Assembly (NCBI GenBank): GCA_019633425.1
Contig: WSUB01000033.1
Coordinates: 124,001-188,000 of the forward strand
Direction of reading: 5' to 3'
From: Tulasnella sp. 424
Taxonomy: Eukaryota; Basidiomycota; Agaricomycetes; Cantharellales; Tulasnellaceae
DNA length: 64,000 nt
Below are positions 21,740-33,700 of this stretch, in pieces (position 1 is the first letter of the stretch; each line of letters opens with the position of its first letter). The notes under the pieces were generated by a model. The model did no database searches. It was given only the letters and a program-made list of their open reading frames with translations, and was not told where the DNA came from. A program made the translations under genes and the position numbers.

Positions 21740-22022
21740 CAGCAAGCGTTCTTCGATGTGCTAGACCACTGGAGCCCATGTCGATAGGTTGATGAGTGAA
21801 TGAACATATCCTTCTCTGTACATGACGCGAAAAACGGTGATTGTCTCAGGCTTCACTCTCGTGCACATTGAACAGCAGTTCGACCTCTCTGGCTGGTCTG
21901 GAAAGAGCAAGCCATGAAACATCCCCGAAATCCCGGGGCACCCAATAAATAGATAGTTGGAACACACGTCCTGCTCTAAGGACGCCATAATCCAATATAT
22001 TTTGTGCCGGGATACGTCAAGC
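21740..22022 (-). pseudogene. Cys-rich reading-frame relic, copy 2
   Basis: The minus strand reads SLEQDVCSNYL, GCPGISGMFHGLLFP, CCSMCT, then MYREGYVHSLINL. It aligns with the frame at 14293-14606. Flanking DNA is also shared (for example the end GATACGTCAAGC at about 22012-22022 and 14595-14606), so the pair derives from one duplicated segment. Family not recognised. Confidence 0.4.
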
Positions 22023-22047
22023 TTGCAACAACGGTGCTCTAGTTGAC

Positions 22048-22657
22048 CTAATGATGTGCCTCGTGCGGGATGTCGGCCTCCAAGTGAGACAGGAATTCGG
22101 CAGCAGCGTCCCCAACGGGGGCGGTGGCAGAAGAAGTTGTGGCGGTTGGGGCCGAGCCCGGCTCCTGGGTGTCGTAGGCGGAGAGCTCGCTGGCCAAATC
22201 AGCGGGTAAAGCCGGAGGCGTTGGTGACGAAGGTGCCTTGTAGGCCTTGACGTGTGCGAGATGAGCGTCCTTGGCCTGGATGGAACAGACAGCGGGGATG
22301 GAGGGCCGGAGAAGGAAGCAGAGGGCAAACGTTAGCGTCCATCGGGTACTGTCGGTAAGTTCAGGTGGGAAAATGGGATGGTTTTGTACCGACCTGAGGA
22401 GCGGGCTTGTATGCCTTCAATTCGCGGAGGTACATGTCCTGGACGAGGTCTAATAGTAAGAAATGCGTTAGAGATGCCGTTTGTTGGAAAAAATAAGAGG
22501 TTGAAGAGCTGCCGACCTTTGCGCGAGACCTGGGAGGTGGACAGGAACCTTGACTGCCTGGGAGCTGCGCGAGCCTGCTCAAAGTAGCACTGTCAGAAGA
22601 AGAATGCGCCGTATAAAAGGAATGGAAACTGACGACTTGTCTGAGTAAGGCGGACAT
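22048..22657 (-). CDS. ATP14: Mitochondrial F1F0 ATP synthase subunit h
   Basis: CDS complement(join(22048..22275,22394..22449,22517..22589,22634..22657)), 126 aa. Peripheral-stalk subunit of ATP synthase at the inner mitochondrial membrane. The spliced protein has a basic presequence (MSALLRQ... RAAPRQSRFLSTSQVSRK), then DLVQDMYLRELKAYKPAPQ, AKDAHLAHVKAYKAP, LPADLASELSAYD and the acidic end EFLSHLEADIP, the order typical of fungal subunit h. The first donor could also be three bases earlier, dropping Val8. The promoter faces the gene at 23067, with about 409 bp between the two starts. Confidence 0.9.
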
Positions 22658-23066
22658 TTGGTGTTCTAGGTCTAAAGAGTGAGATTTGGAAATGTAGGTC
22701 TGAACCGAAATGTGAGCTTTTCGTCTGTCTCACGGTTTGGTTCGCCTCCAGACTTTGTTTCCGCTCGTCTCTTCACCTGGAGCTGCATCCCAACGTGCAA
22801 TCAAGTTTACACCCAACAAGAGCACGGATATCTATCTCATATCAATTAAGTCTGTGCTTGAAGTAGCAGAGATGGGTTTTTTCTGCTGTCCCTGCTGGCC
22901 AGTCCAATTCCAAAGGGCTTTGTTTTCCAAGCATCGCGCCCTCAACTGAGGAGGGCTCATCGAAATTGTGCTAGCAGCGCTTCAAGATAGACTGGCCGAT
23001 ACGTCCTGGTGAGCGCCTTGTACCCTCTTGTTTCACCATCTCTTCGACTTACCCAACCCTTCTGTC

Positions 23067-26000
23067 ATGATTCCTGTAACAGCGACACCGAAAGCTAGAA
23101 GACAATCGCACTATCACGAACAACTCGAACAACCGGCAGATGTGACCTACGCCTCGGTGGTGGTGCTTGTCCTAGCGTTCTCTACCTTGGTTGGCCTTGG
23201 AGGATGGCTGCTTGCGAGGAAGAGAAGGCGGACTATGAAGCGGAAGTTGGCTGCCTCGATGGTGCCCCCAACCCCGCAGATAGCTATTCAAGGTGCGTGC
23301 ATCCCTTTCAAGGACGGCACTGTGCCATCGTGTTTAATGACTCCTGTTCCTGTAGAATACAAACCCGAGTACGATCGCGTCTCGTTCCATCTTGCACCTC
23401 CAGCAACTGCAGCTCTCCCTTCACCAGTTCATCTCTCCCCCGCCTGGTCGGCTCAAACAAGTGAGTCCTTGTAGCTTACGCGCACCGTATCATTATACTC
23501 ATGTCCAACCAGGCGTTTCTCCTCGTGTCTCGGTTCTCGCTGAGCCGACTTCCAAAGCCCTTGACGGTCATTCTCCCACTCCCCGATATCAAATTGAGCG
23601 ACCTGCGCGAGCAACACTTCCAGCCATCGGCTCCAAGCGACTATCCCTGCATCTCCCAACCTCGAGTTCCTTGTCATTGGAGCTCCAAGACGTCGTGAAC
23701 GCAAGTATTGGATCCGCCCCTTCCCTGATTTTATCCTCTGCGTCCGACTCATCCATTTCGGCAACAACGTCGACGGACTCGGATATTTCGTGCATCACCC
23801 AATCTCAGTCCGAACCTCTGACCCTCCTTCGCAAACACGTTGCCGAGGATCCCGTTCATCCGAAATCTGGCCATATCTCAATGTTCACCCTTCCACCGAT
23901 CATCGCTTCGCCCGCCTTCACCGAGGTATCGGAATGGGATGAAGAAGATCGCTCGTCCGTCCTTCTGTCAGTTGTGGTTGTATCTCGGGACGCTTCCCCG
24001 GAGCACAAGGCAGGCTTGCTGAGCACCGACGTCGCTCTCAGTGATACGCATCAAGACCTCATCCACAATTTCAAACGTTTCTCGACCTGCGCGTTCACAA
24101 GCTCGTCCACTCTCTCGTCGAATGGATCAGTTCGCCAAGTTCCTAGTAAGGATTCGGCATTGAGCGAACTCAGCGGCGTTGAGGCAAGAGGCAGTTTCGA
24201 TGGGAGGTGCAAGTCGCCCAACGTCGTCAACGTGGAGGGAGAAGGTGGTTGCCGGCCTGCGGAGGCAGTCGTCACGACTTTTGCTTCTCAACCTCAGGTG
24301 GAGCTAGAGGGAAGCGACCGGAGGCAGAGCCTGCCACCTTGGGAAAAGGTCGCTCTACTTTCGCAGAAACATGTCGAAGCGCCCTCGGCACACATTTCCA
24401 CTCCTCCGCCCCCTCCCGAGCCCACGGCAGATGTACCAGAGCAAGCCGGGAGTGCAACTCTACGCACTCCGGCGACACTCGATCTTCCCTTCGCCTCTCC
24501 GCAAATTCCCAATACACCAGAAATAGTCCTCCGCGGGATGCGCTCTCAAATCTTTGAGTCTCCGGTTATACCTTCACAGTTCAGCACACCGGCCACCGAT
24601 ATGGATGGGTTCGATGACGGGCAGGAAGGAGTGGAGGTTGAAGACGACGTTGACGGCCTAACTGGAGCCGAATCCATTCTCAATGGCCTGGGATTAGGTG
24701 CACCTGAAGACGCAGAAATCTACTCTCAGTCCCTCCAATCCACACCCCGTGCTCCGTCCCAACTCAGCCCCGCCACGACGATGAACTTTCTTGTCGGTTC
24801 TCCATCCTTCGAAGCGGTCAGCCCGATACCGTTCGAGAACACTTTAGTTGTCGACGACTTTACGAGGGAGATTTTGAACATGGTTCCGCGAGGCGATACG
24901 CCGACACCCAGCGGTAGCGGAAGCTCGCTGAACCAGGCGTTGGTTGGGATCGGGTTGGCGTTTGTTGGCACAGAGTCGAATTCCGAGCCGGACCTTGGGA
25001 TCTTAAGCTCAATGGATTCGGTGGTCACGAGGAGGTATCTAGCCCGAGAGCTGGCGGCGAGTTTGGGAACGGGCGATACCATGGACTCGCTATCATCTGT
25101 CGAGCAAGAAGAAGAAATGGAAGAGCTGCCCGTTGGGGAGGAGTTGCAGTCAAGCCCTACGATCGACGCTATTATCAAGATGGACCGAATCTTGGATACG
25201 AATCTGGAGAGCGTGGAGGTGACGACGATGGCTCCAGCAACCAGTGAGCAAGTGGTATCCCCTGTCCCGGATGTGGGATCTCTTCCGTCGTCTCCCGAAT
25301 TCGATCTCAAGGCCAGCGGGCTGGCAGATGGGAGTCGCCATAGCTGGGTCTTGATGCAGGCTGTTCGGACGCTGGTTTCCACAGCTCGTTCGGCCACCGT
25401 TGCTCCACGACCAGCCAGCCTTCACATCCTTGCCGCCGAGTCTGACTTAACACCGCCTCCGCTGAGCGCAGCATCGACGTCATCCTTCGCTTCGAGTGTG
25501 GAAGAACCCCGAACACCGTTGTGTCCTCCTTTGGTCCTCGTCACTTCACCGTCCGTTGGGGTCTTGCTCAAGCAATTCGGATCAAGTGAATCTATTATGA
25601 ATGAAAGAGGAGATAAAGCAGTATTTGTGATTCAATCCGATTCGGATTCGGATTATGGAGCCTCTGATGAGGAGTCAGGGTCTGACTATGATGTGGACGA
25701 ACCTTTCGATTTAGAAAACGGCGCCCAATTCGAGAATGGCGGTGAAAGTGACCGTCGAAGATCCGCCCACCGGGGTGCAACGACCAAAACGTCATCTGCC
25801 ACCATCTTATCCCCATCCTCGTCGGGTTCCTCGGCTGCAAGCAGCACGCGCATTCCGGCGCTGCGGAGAAATAAGCTCAAGTCCCCGGTTATCGACTTCA
25901 CTGAAGGTGGGCGACACACGGTTCAAGTTGTCCACCGCCCCAAGCGGCACCCTAGCCTTCGGATTGGACAGTATCCTCACTTTAGTTCGACTGTGGTCCG

Positions 26001-26235
26001 TCGGCATCGGGCCGCCAGTCACATACCTCGGTACCGGAGACATCGAAGGGCGTCCAAAGAGGTTGACCACGCTGAGTCGAAGGTGGCCCGGAGTACGGGG
26101 AAACGGAGGGCTACCCAGCCACCCGGGAGCTCTCCGAGTCTTGGTGGGATGACGGAGGGTGAAGACGACGATCTCCTTGTGAATCAAACGTTTCCCGGCG
26201 GATTCTCGTGTAGTAGCACTGAGAACGACGCATGA
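23067..26235 (+). CDS. Large single-pass membrane protein, function unknown
   Basis: CDS join(23067..23460,23513..26235), 1038 aa. One hydrophobic segment (about residues 28-50, YASVVVLVLAFSTLVGLGGW) is followed by the stop-transfer cluster RKRRR, suggesting a short outside N-terminus and a long inside tail. There is no clear cleaved signal. The tail is low-complexity Ser/Thr/Pro-rich, with an acidic run SDSDSDYGASDEESGSDYD and an Arg/Lys/His-rich stretch near the C-terminus (RRHRAASHIPRYRRHRR). A 63-nt segment, 23292-23354, has intron borders (GTGCGT..TAG), has length divisible by three and is open, so it could be spliced optionally. No known domain recognised. Confidence 0.7.
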
Positions 26236-26570
26236 GGCTGCAGTCTCCGGCTGTTGTACATGTTCCTTTTGTCCCTGTTTCTATTTTGTAATTCCCTCGT
26301 ATCATACCGGGTGTCTAACGTCTCCTCACATCCAATCAACGCCTTCTATTCAATCCAGAGCCTTGGATCGTATGATTGGGTGCACGTGACTTGGCTTCTA
26401 ATTGGTGCAAGCGAACGCATTGACGTTTACCGTCCGCAGAACACGGTGGACCCTGATTACGCCGACTAGAAAAAGGGGCAGAGTGGCTATCTCTGCTGTG
26501 AACTAATGTCGTCCTCCACTCCCCACCACCGCCTCCCTCCCCGCCCACTGCGAGCATCCTCTCCCCATCA

Positions 26571-29500
26571 ATGGCATTGGTAGTCAACAGAAAGCGCCAT
26601 AGCACCGACGATCAAGAATTCGTCCGCATACAGCGCCCGCGGGTCGATGTTGATAATACGTCAGCAGCGGTGGGAGGAATATTGGTAGGGACTTTATTCC
26701 TTCTCGTCGATTAGCAGACATTGACAGAGAACGCATTGGGCCCCTATCAGGTCATTACCGCCGACGACATCGTCTTCGAGAGCTTAGAGCCTTTCAACCT
26801 CACTGGGCACTTCTCGGATCTTTTCGTGGGTCATTATAAAGGGAAATCCAAAGTGGCTTTGAAGCGTCCAAGGATTGCGAGGAACGGGGAGACGCAGGAT
26901 GCAATCCAGGTTCGTCCTGTCGCTCGGCGATTTTATGACAGGAGAGCCGGTCGCTCACATGGCTTTTTCTAGAAATTCGAACAAGAAGCCCAGGTTTGGA
27001 GGCTCCTCAGGCACCCTCACATCCTTGAATTCATCGGTATATACAAGGCGGGCGGGCATATGTACCTCGTCTCACCCTTCATCGAGAACGGGACTCTGGC
27101 GGAGTACATCGCTGCCCACCCAGACACAGACCGTCCCCGATTCGTACGTCTCTCGTCTCGGCGGGGAGAAAACCCCACTGACTTCATTGGTAGCTATTCG
27201 AGACTGCGAACGCGCTGGCTTATCTGCATGCTATGAAGATCGTTCACGGGGACGTCAAAGCTAACAACATCCTTGTCTCGGCGGACCTCCGTGCTTTGAT
27301 ATGCGACTTCGGTCTTGCAAAGTGGATGCCTTCGATAACTTCCTCGCAATCCAAGGGGGCGGGGACGGTCCGTTGGCAAAGTCCGGAACTTTGGGATGAT
27401 GCATCCCGTTGTTTTGCAAGTGACGTGTACGCATTCGGAATAACAATAGCCGAGGTATCGTACACCAGAGCTTGATAACGGTATATCTCGGTACCTAATA
27501 CCTAGTCGTTCCAGGTCCTCAGTGGGAAAATGCCGTTTTCAGAGTTGCTCGTAGACGGAGCCGTTATCCGGGCTGTATTGGAGGGCGCCAGACCTCGGCC
27601 TGTCCCCACGCACTCGCATACCGGTGAATCATACCAGCGCATCTGGAACATTGCTGCTCGATGCTGGCAGAGAGAACCAAACGCTCGTCCGACAATGAAG
27701 CAGATTTTCGAATCCTTTATCGCTTCACCTGTGGCCGCTGGACACGATCCGGACGACTTCGACTACACCCCAAGTTCTTCGTTGAACGCGCCCAGAGAAA
27801 CCATCCCAACATCGCTTCGCTCTACCCCAGAGGCTGCATGGCCCGACCCAGATCCTCCACCCACTGAAGGGACTAATTGGATCACCTTCACGCCAGCTCC
27901 TGGACGACAAGTCGGCAAATTCCAGCCAGCGAAAGCGACCAACCAGGCGTACGGAGCGTTTAGTGACGTCAAGATGTGTGAGGTGATATATGAAAACGGA
28001 AAGAGAGAAACAGTGAGCTCCCATTAGTCTCATACGTCTGCTGTGAGATGGTTCTAAAGGGTGGGACCAGGCTGCGTTGAAGCGACTTCGGCCTGTGCGT
28101 CTCGGCTCCCAAGCTGAGAATACAAATGATATAGACCGAGAGGTGGGTAATCGAACGTTCCTGTCCCCTAACCCTCGTTTCTGTCTTTAACTTTGTTTCT
28201 GCTTCGCAGCGGTTCGAACGAGAAATCTTGGTCTGGGCTGGCATTTGGCATCCCAATGTGGCCCCTCTGCTCGGCTTCACGCTCTCTCCAGCTTTCTACC
28301 TCATATCACCCTGGTACCCAAACGGCACTATCCGACAATACATTTCAACGAACCCAGGCTGTGACAGGCTTTACCTCGTATGTCGACTTTATCTTTTCTC
28401 GTATGCGAGAACGGCTGCTAATTTAAGTGTCGGCACCCCAGATCCAGGATGTCGCTGCCGGGCTTGCTTACCTACATACCTGCCAACCACCAATCGTCCA
28501 CGGTGACATCAAATCCGTAAGGCTACATTATCTTGGTGTTGGAAAGCCACTAATACATTTCGGGGTTCAGAACAACGTCGTCGTCGACGCTGATGGTCAT
28601 GCCAAGATCATCGACTTTGGTCTCTCCCAGATCCTCGAGAACTCTACCACAGAGGCCAACACCGTAATCGAAGTTGGCAATTCAAGGTGGATGGCCCCAG
28701 AGGTCCTGACCAGCCAGCAGATTACGTGCTCGAGCGACGTATATAGCTTTGGGTGCTTAGCGTTGGAGGTCAGTGAGATGATCTCTCTTCCAGCTGATAA
28801 CCCGGCCGTTGCTGAGATCGCGTGTGACTTAGACTGCTTCTGGACTACCGCCCTTTCGAGGTCTTCACCAGGGACTTCAACTTGTCGCAAGGCCTGCCTC
28901 GCTGAAGCCTGTCACAAACCGAACGACATACTCGCGGATTCCAGCGGATAACCCGCTGTGGAGCCTGCTTTTCTCGTGTTGGGAAGAGGACCCTGTTACA
29001 AGACCGTCCATGACCGACTTGCAGATGCAGCTTCGGGGCCTCATCTCGAGTAGAGCTTTGCTGGGCCATTCGCCAAGGGCTAGTCCCTCATCGAGCGGCT
29101 CGTCTGGATCAACTGTTCAGGCGTCGGGAGACGCACCTTCGAGCCTATTGCTTTCGATCAAGGCAACCGTGACGGGACAATCAAGCTCCGAATGGTCCGC
29201 ATTCTTCCAAACCAGTGGGCTTCCGGCTGGACGGTACAGGAGGTTGGGCTCGCAGATGTTGGGTTGTGGAGTCCTCAGCGATTCTTGGCTCTGCGAGATG
29301 GAACGGGATGGAGAAGTTCAACAAGTACGTCTACGAGGGCTTTCGTTCTGCGGTCAGCCCCGTAAACCCCTGGCTTGTTTAGGTGGCTGCCAAGGAGTTG
29401 CGGTTTGCGCGCGAGTCCACGGAGATTTTCAGGCGAGCTTTAGAGGTGAGTAGGTCTTGGATAACGGTGTGGAGCGTAGGCTAATCTGGGGCTTGTTTTT

Positions 29501-30357
29501 AGGGCTTGGAACGGGATGCCAGGACCTGGATGGCTTTTAAGCACCCGAACATCGTACCTGTTCTAGGGTACACGTTCGAGCAGTCTTTCCTACTTCTGCG
29601 ACATTGGTGCCCGAATGGAAACATCCGGGACTACTTGAAGCGAAAGCCAGAGTCTAATAGACTGCGTCTGGTAGGTCTCAACGCCTCCTTTGGTCCGAGC
29701 CATCGTGCTGACCTTCTGTTGAACCTCTCAGATGTACGATGCAACTTGCGGTCTCTCATATATCCACTCGCAGACGCCGCCAATCGTGCACGGCAACATC
29801 CGTCCGGTAAGAATCACGCCGTTGTCGTGTAGCGTAAAATGCATATTGCTAACGCTGAAACGGCAATGCAGGAGAACGTTCTCATTGATGCAGATGGTCA
29901 AGCAAGGATAGTCGATTGTGGGATCAGCAAAGTGGCTGAGGAGATGCCAACGTTCCACACGTCGATGGTCAAGGTCGACTGTCGGTGGATTGCGCCAGAG
30001 CTCGCTCTCGGAGACGGGGGGTATCGAATGTCGAGCAGCTCTGATGTTTACAGCTTGGGCTGCCTTGCGCTGGAGGTTCGTGACGCCCTCTGCCTGCCTC
30101 CGGTCGACCACCCCGTCTCATCCTTCCCCCTCATTGTTCAGGTTATCGCCGAGAAACAGCCATACGCTGATTACCGTACGAACAAAGGAGTAACAGATGC
30201 GATGTCTAGGGATGAACAGCCGTTACCTGCGAATCAGGATCTCCTTTGGCCACAAGAACGCATTGGGAAGTTGTGGACTGCCTGCTGGGTGCGCGATCCA
30301 GTGGCTCGGCCGAGTGCTGAAGAATTGAGGACGAGCTTAGAGAGCATGTTGAGGTGA
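26571..30357 (+). CDS. Triple protein kinase with a C-terminal pseudokinase domain
   Basis: CDS join(26571..26669,26718..26909,26973..27143,27194..27454,27515..28012,28071..28142,28210..28377,28442..28516,28571..28768,28833..29324,29383..29445,29503..29670,29732..29806,29872..30075,30142..30357), 983 aa in one frame, no stop between domains. Domain 1 (about 45-330): VALKR, HGDVKANN (172-179), DFG (192-194). Domain 2 (about 390-650): ALKRL, HGDIKS (507-512), DFG (527-529), MAPE. Domain 3 (about 700-983): AAKEL (K746), HGNIRP (839-844) and DCG (859-861), lacking the catalytic Asp, so probably a pseudokinase. Domains 2 and 3 share exon sizes (168 and 75 nt). The second exon border is uncertain. 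No TPRs, signal or membrane segment. Substrate unknown; domain 3 may regulate the others. Confidence 0.8.
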
Positions 30358-30733
30358 AATTGCACCTCATAGTAGTTGAGACTTCTCGCTTGATTTCATC
30401 ATCGAAAATGGCTGCGTTTCACAAATATTTCTTTCTGTTTTACTTGTAATCGGAAATTTATTTAACGATTTAAGTGGGGAAGCGTCGCGTTGGTGGAGGG
30501 AATGTTTGTCATTGGCAACAAAAGACCCTGAGTCGAACGTCCCACGGTTACCCATCTCATTTCTTTCCGGGCTAATTTGTGGCCAACGGACGCTCAAAAA
30601 GTAATCTCATCCCCTTCCCCTTCCTCATTCATCACCTCGTCTCCCTTCCCTCTCACCAATCTCGCAAGTCTCCCGAGTCCTCTACTATCCCCTATATTTT
30701 ATCTGTTCTGTCGCTACTCTTTCCCCCTTCGCC

Positions 30734-33700
30734 ATGATCACACGAGCAGCAACTCGACGCCCTCAAGCATCGTCGTCAAAAACTACCTTGGATCAGCTTC
30801 GCACTGGTCTCAAGGTCTCTAAAAAAGGGCTCTCCAGTCCCCTCGCCAGCAGCTATGCTACCTCTTCAAAACCCGCGCGTGCCCTTGCAGCAGCTGCATT
30901 AGACGTCGGCTCGGCCTCGGTCCCCCCTCCCTTCCCAATGCCCTCTGCGTCGCGACAAGGCCGTTCCCTGGACCCAGCATTGATGCGATCACTCGAAAAC
31001 GCGCCGCCCCTCACATACGCGCCGATTCCTCTCCCGGACAACGTCTATTCTCCCGCCAATGAAACGCTTTTCACCAGCACCAATGTTCTCACCAAGTTGG
31101 CCATTATCGACACCTGCGCTGGCAACCCGCAATACCTCGAACGCGCGTCCAAAGTGTTCGATGGCATGCGACACGATTTGCTCAATCCGTTGCCGGACTC
31201 GATTTTGAACGCGGAATTGCACAATAAAATGGTGGACGCATATTTTGCACAGGCGGAACGGGACATCGGACGTTCGACCCACTGGATGGACCGCGGGTGG
31301 GACCTTTACGATGAGATGGCCCAAGGCAAGGCTCACGCCAGGCCTAATTCTCATACGTTTGCCATGGCTTTGATGATGCTAATGAAGTGGGTGCATGCAT
31401 CATCGATACACGTCTGACAGAGCCCGACTGATCGTGTTTTGCCACCCAGGTATTCCGCCGAGTGCACAATGGCTGGTAAAGCGCCGGAACACGTCCTCAA
31501 AGACATCACCTTCGCTGCCAAACAAAGGACATCACTGCGGGACATGTTGAGGTCGATTTTCTCTGCGGACGATCCAGCAGAATTCGCTCACGCCGAGCCA
31601 CTGGTCAACTTCGTCCGGGACGTAGCAAATCGCGCCGGATTCCAGGATATCGCATCCGAAATACAGGCTCTGGAACGCGATATGTCGGTTACGCCTATGG
31701 AGCCAGTCCAACCAGTTCAAAAAGAGGTCGTCCGGGTGGAAGATGGCGTCCAAGTTAGTACCGACGGCCACGTCCCCTACAACATCCAGCATATGCGCGA
31801 CACCCTGCGCCAGGTCTTGAACAACCGTTCTCAGAGCGACCTAGAGCAGCGACAATTGGATATGGAGAGGACAGTCTACGATTTTGCCAAACAACGCCGT
31901 GAATTCGAGGCTCGGAACTTGAGGGATTTGAAAATCAACACGAACTTGACCAAGCAACCCCTGCAACAGTGGATGTGGCAATGGTACAAGCTTCTGAAGG
32001 ATCGCCTTGCCGAGGATATTAGAGAAGTCAAGGAGAGAGAGGCCGAGGAAGGTCCGTGATCGCTTCGTGTTCTTGTCTGTTTCTCCAAATACTGACGGTG
32101 ACAAAACAGCAAAAAAGCAAACGAAGACCCCCCGACACGACCAAGTTCCTCTGGCACCGTTCCTGTCTTGCCTTTCTCCTGACGTGCTCGCGAGTATCAC
32201 TGTGATGGAAGTAATGTCCCTTCCCAGCACCGGTGGCGTTGAGGGTGGTATGAAGACTGCTCGCGCCCTCCTGGACGTCGGCAAAGCTGTAGAGGCCGAG
32301 TACCAGGCTCGTATTCTTCGAAGGAATGGGCTCTCCGAAAAGGCCAACAATGGTCCAGCTCGTACCATGTCTCATCAATCGCTCTCGAACTTACTTGAGC
32401 GTCGTGCACGGAGGGAATTAATCAGAGCCGAGGCTGACAAGAGGAAGAGAAGGCCTGATGTTCTCCTTGAATGGTCCGCGCCCATTCGCCTCAAGGTTGG
32501 AGCTTTCCTCGTCGATCATCTTGTCAAGATTGCCAAGGTCGAGGCCACGAAGACCGAAAATGGGATCACGCAGTATGTCCCAATTTTTAAGCCGCGCTGC
32601 TATTGTCTGATCATTCTTTTCCACTCTAGTACCCAAGAGCAAGAGGCATTCTATCATTGCTATGAGCACATGCGTGGCATGAAGATCGGTGTAATTCGCC
32701 TGAACAGAATCGTGGCCGAACAACTAGAACACGACCCCGTTACTCCACTCGTTCATCCACGACAACTCCCCATGTTAGTTCCTCCACGGCCATGGGTTGA
32801 TCCTCTGGACGGAGGGTATCTTACTGGACGAGCGGCCGTGATGCGGATTCGGGAGTGCCAAGAGCAACGGGCTCACCTTGATGAAGCTTCGAGGGAAGGA
32901 AATTTGAAGCACGTGTTCGATGGGCTGGATGTGCTCGGCTCCACGCCTTGGGTCGTCAATAAGGACGTCTTCGAGGTGGCCTTGAAGGTGTGGAATTCGG
33001 GAGAGGAATTCGCCGGCCTCCCTCCGTCGAGCAAAAACCTCAAGGCCCCCCAGAAGCCTGAGGATTACGACACGAACTTGAAGGCCAAGACCGACTACCA
33101 GCATGAGCTCAGGGAGATCGAGGCGCAGAGGCGGAACAATCACTCGGAACGGTGCGCTGTCAACTATAAAATGGATATCGCACATGCTGTAAGTCTTTTC
33201 TTGTGTGGCACTTTTTGAGTCTCTTGATCTGACTTGCCACGACTTACAGTTCCGCGACGAAGTCATGTACTTCCCTCATAACCTTGACTTCCGTGGCCGA
33301 GCCTATCCCATTCCACCCCATCTCAGTCACATCGGTGATGACCTGAGTCGAGGTATGCTCAAGTTCGCTGAAAAGCGGCGCCTCGGCGAACGTGGTCTCC
33401 GCTGGTTGAAGATCCACCTTGCAAATGTCTTCGGAAACGACAAGATCAGCCTGGATGCTCGGGAGCAATTCGCTCACGATCACCTGGAGGATATCTACGA
33501 CAGTGCCAAGAACCCCCTCGACGTAAGTGCTTTGTTACCCGGAGAGAAGGAGTGTATCCTAATTTGAGCGTTCTCCCCCAGGGCAAGCAATGGTGGTTGA
33601 AGGCTGACGATCCCTGGCAATGTCTGGCTACCTGTATGGAACTCCGAGCGGCTCTCGATTCGCCCAATCCTATCGAATTCGAGTCCAACTTGCCAGTCCA

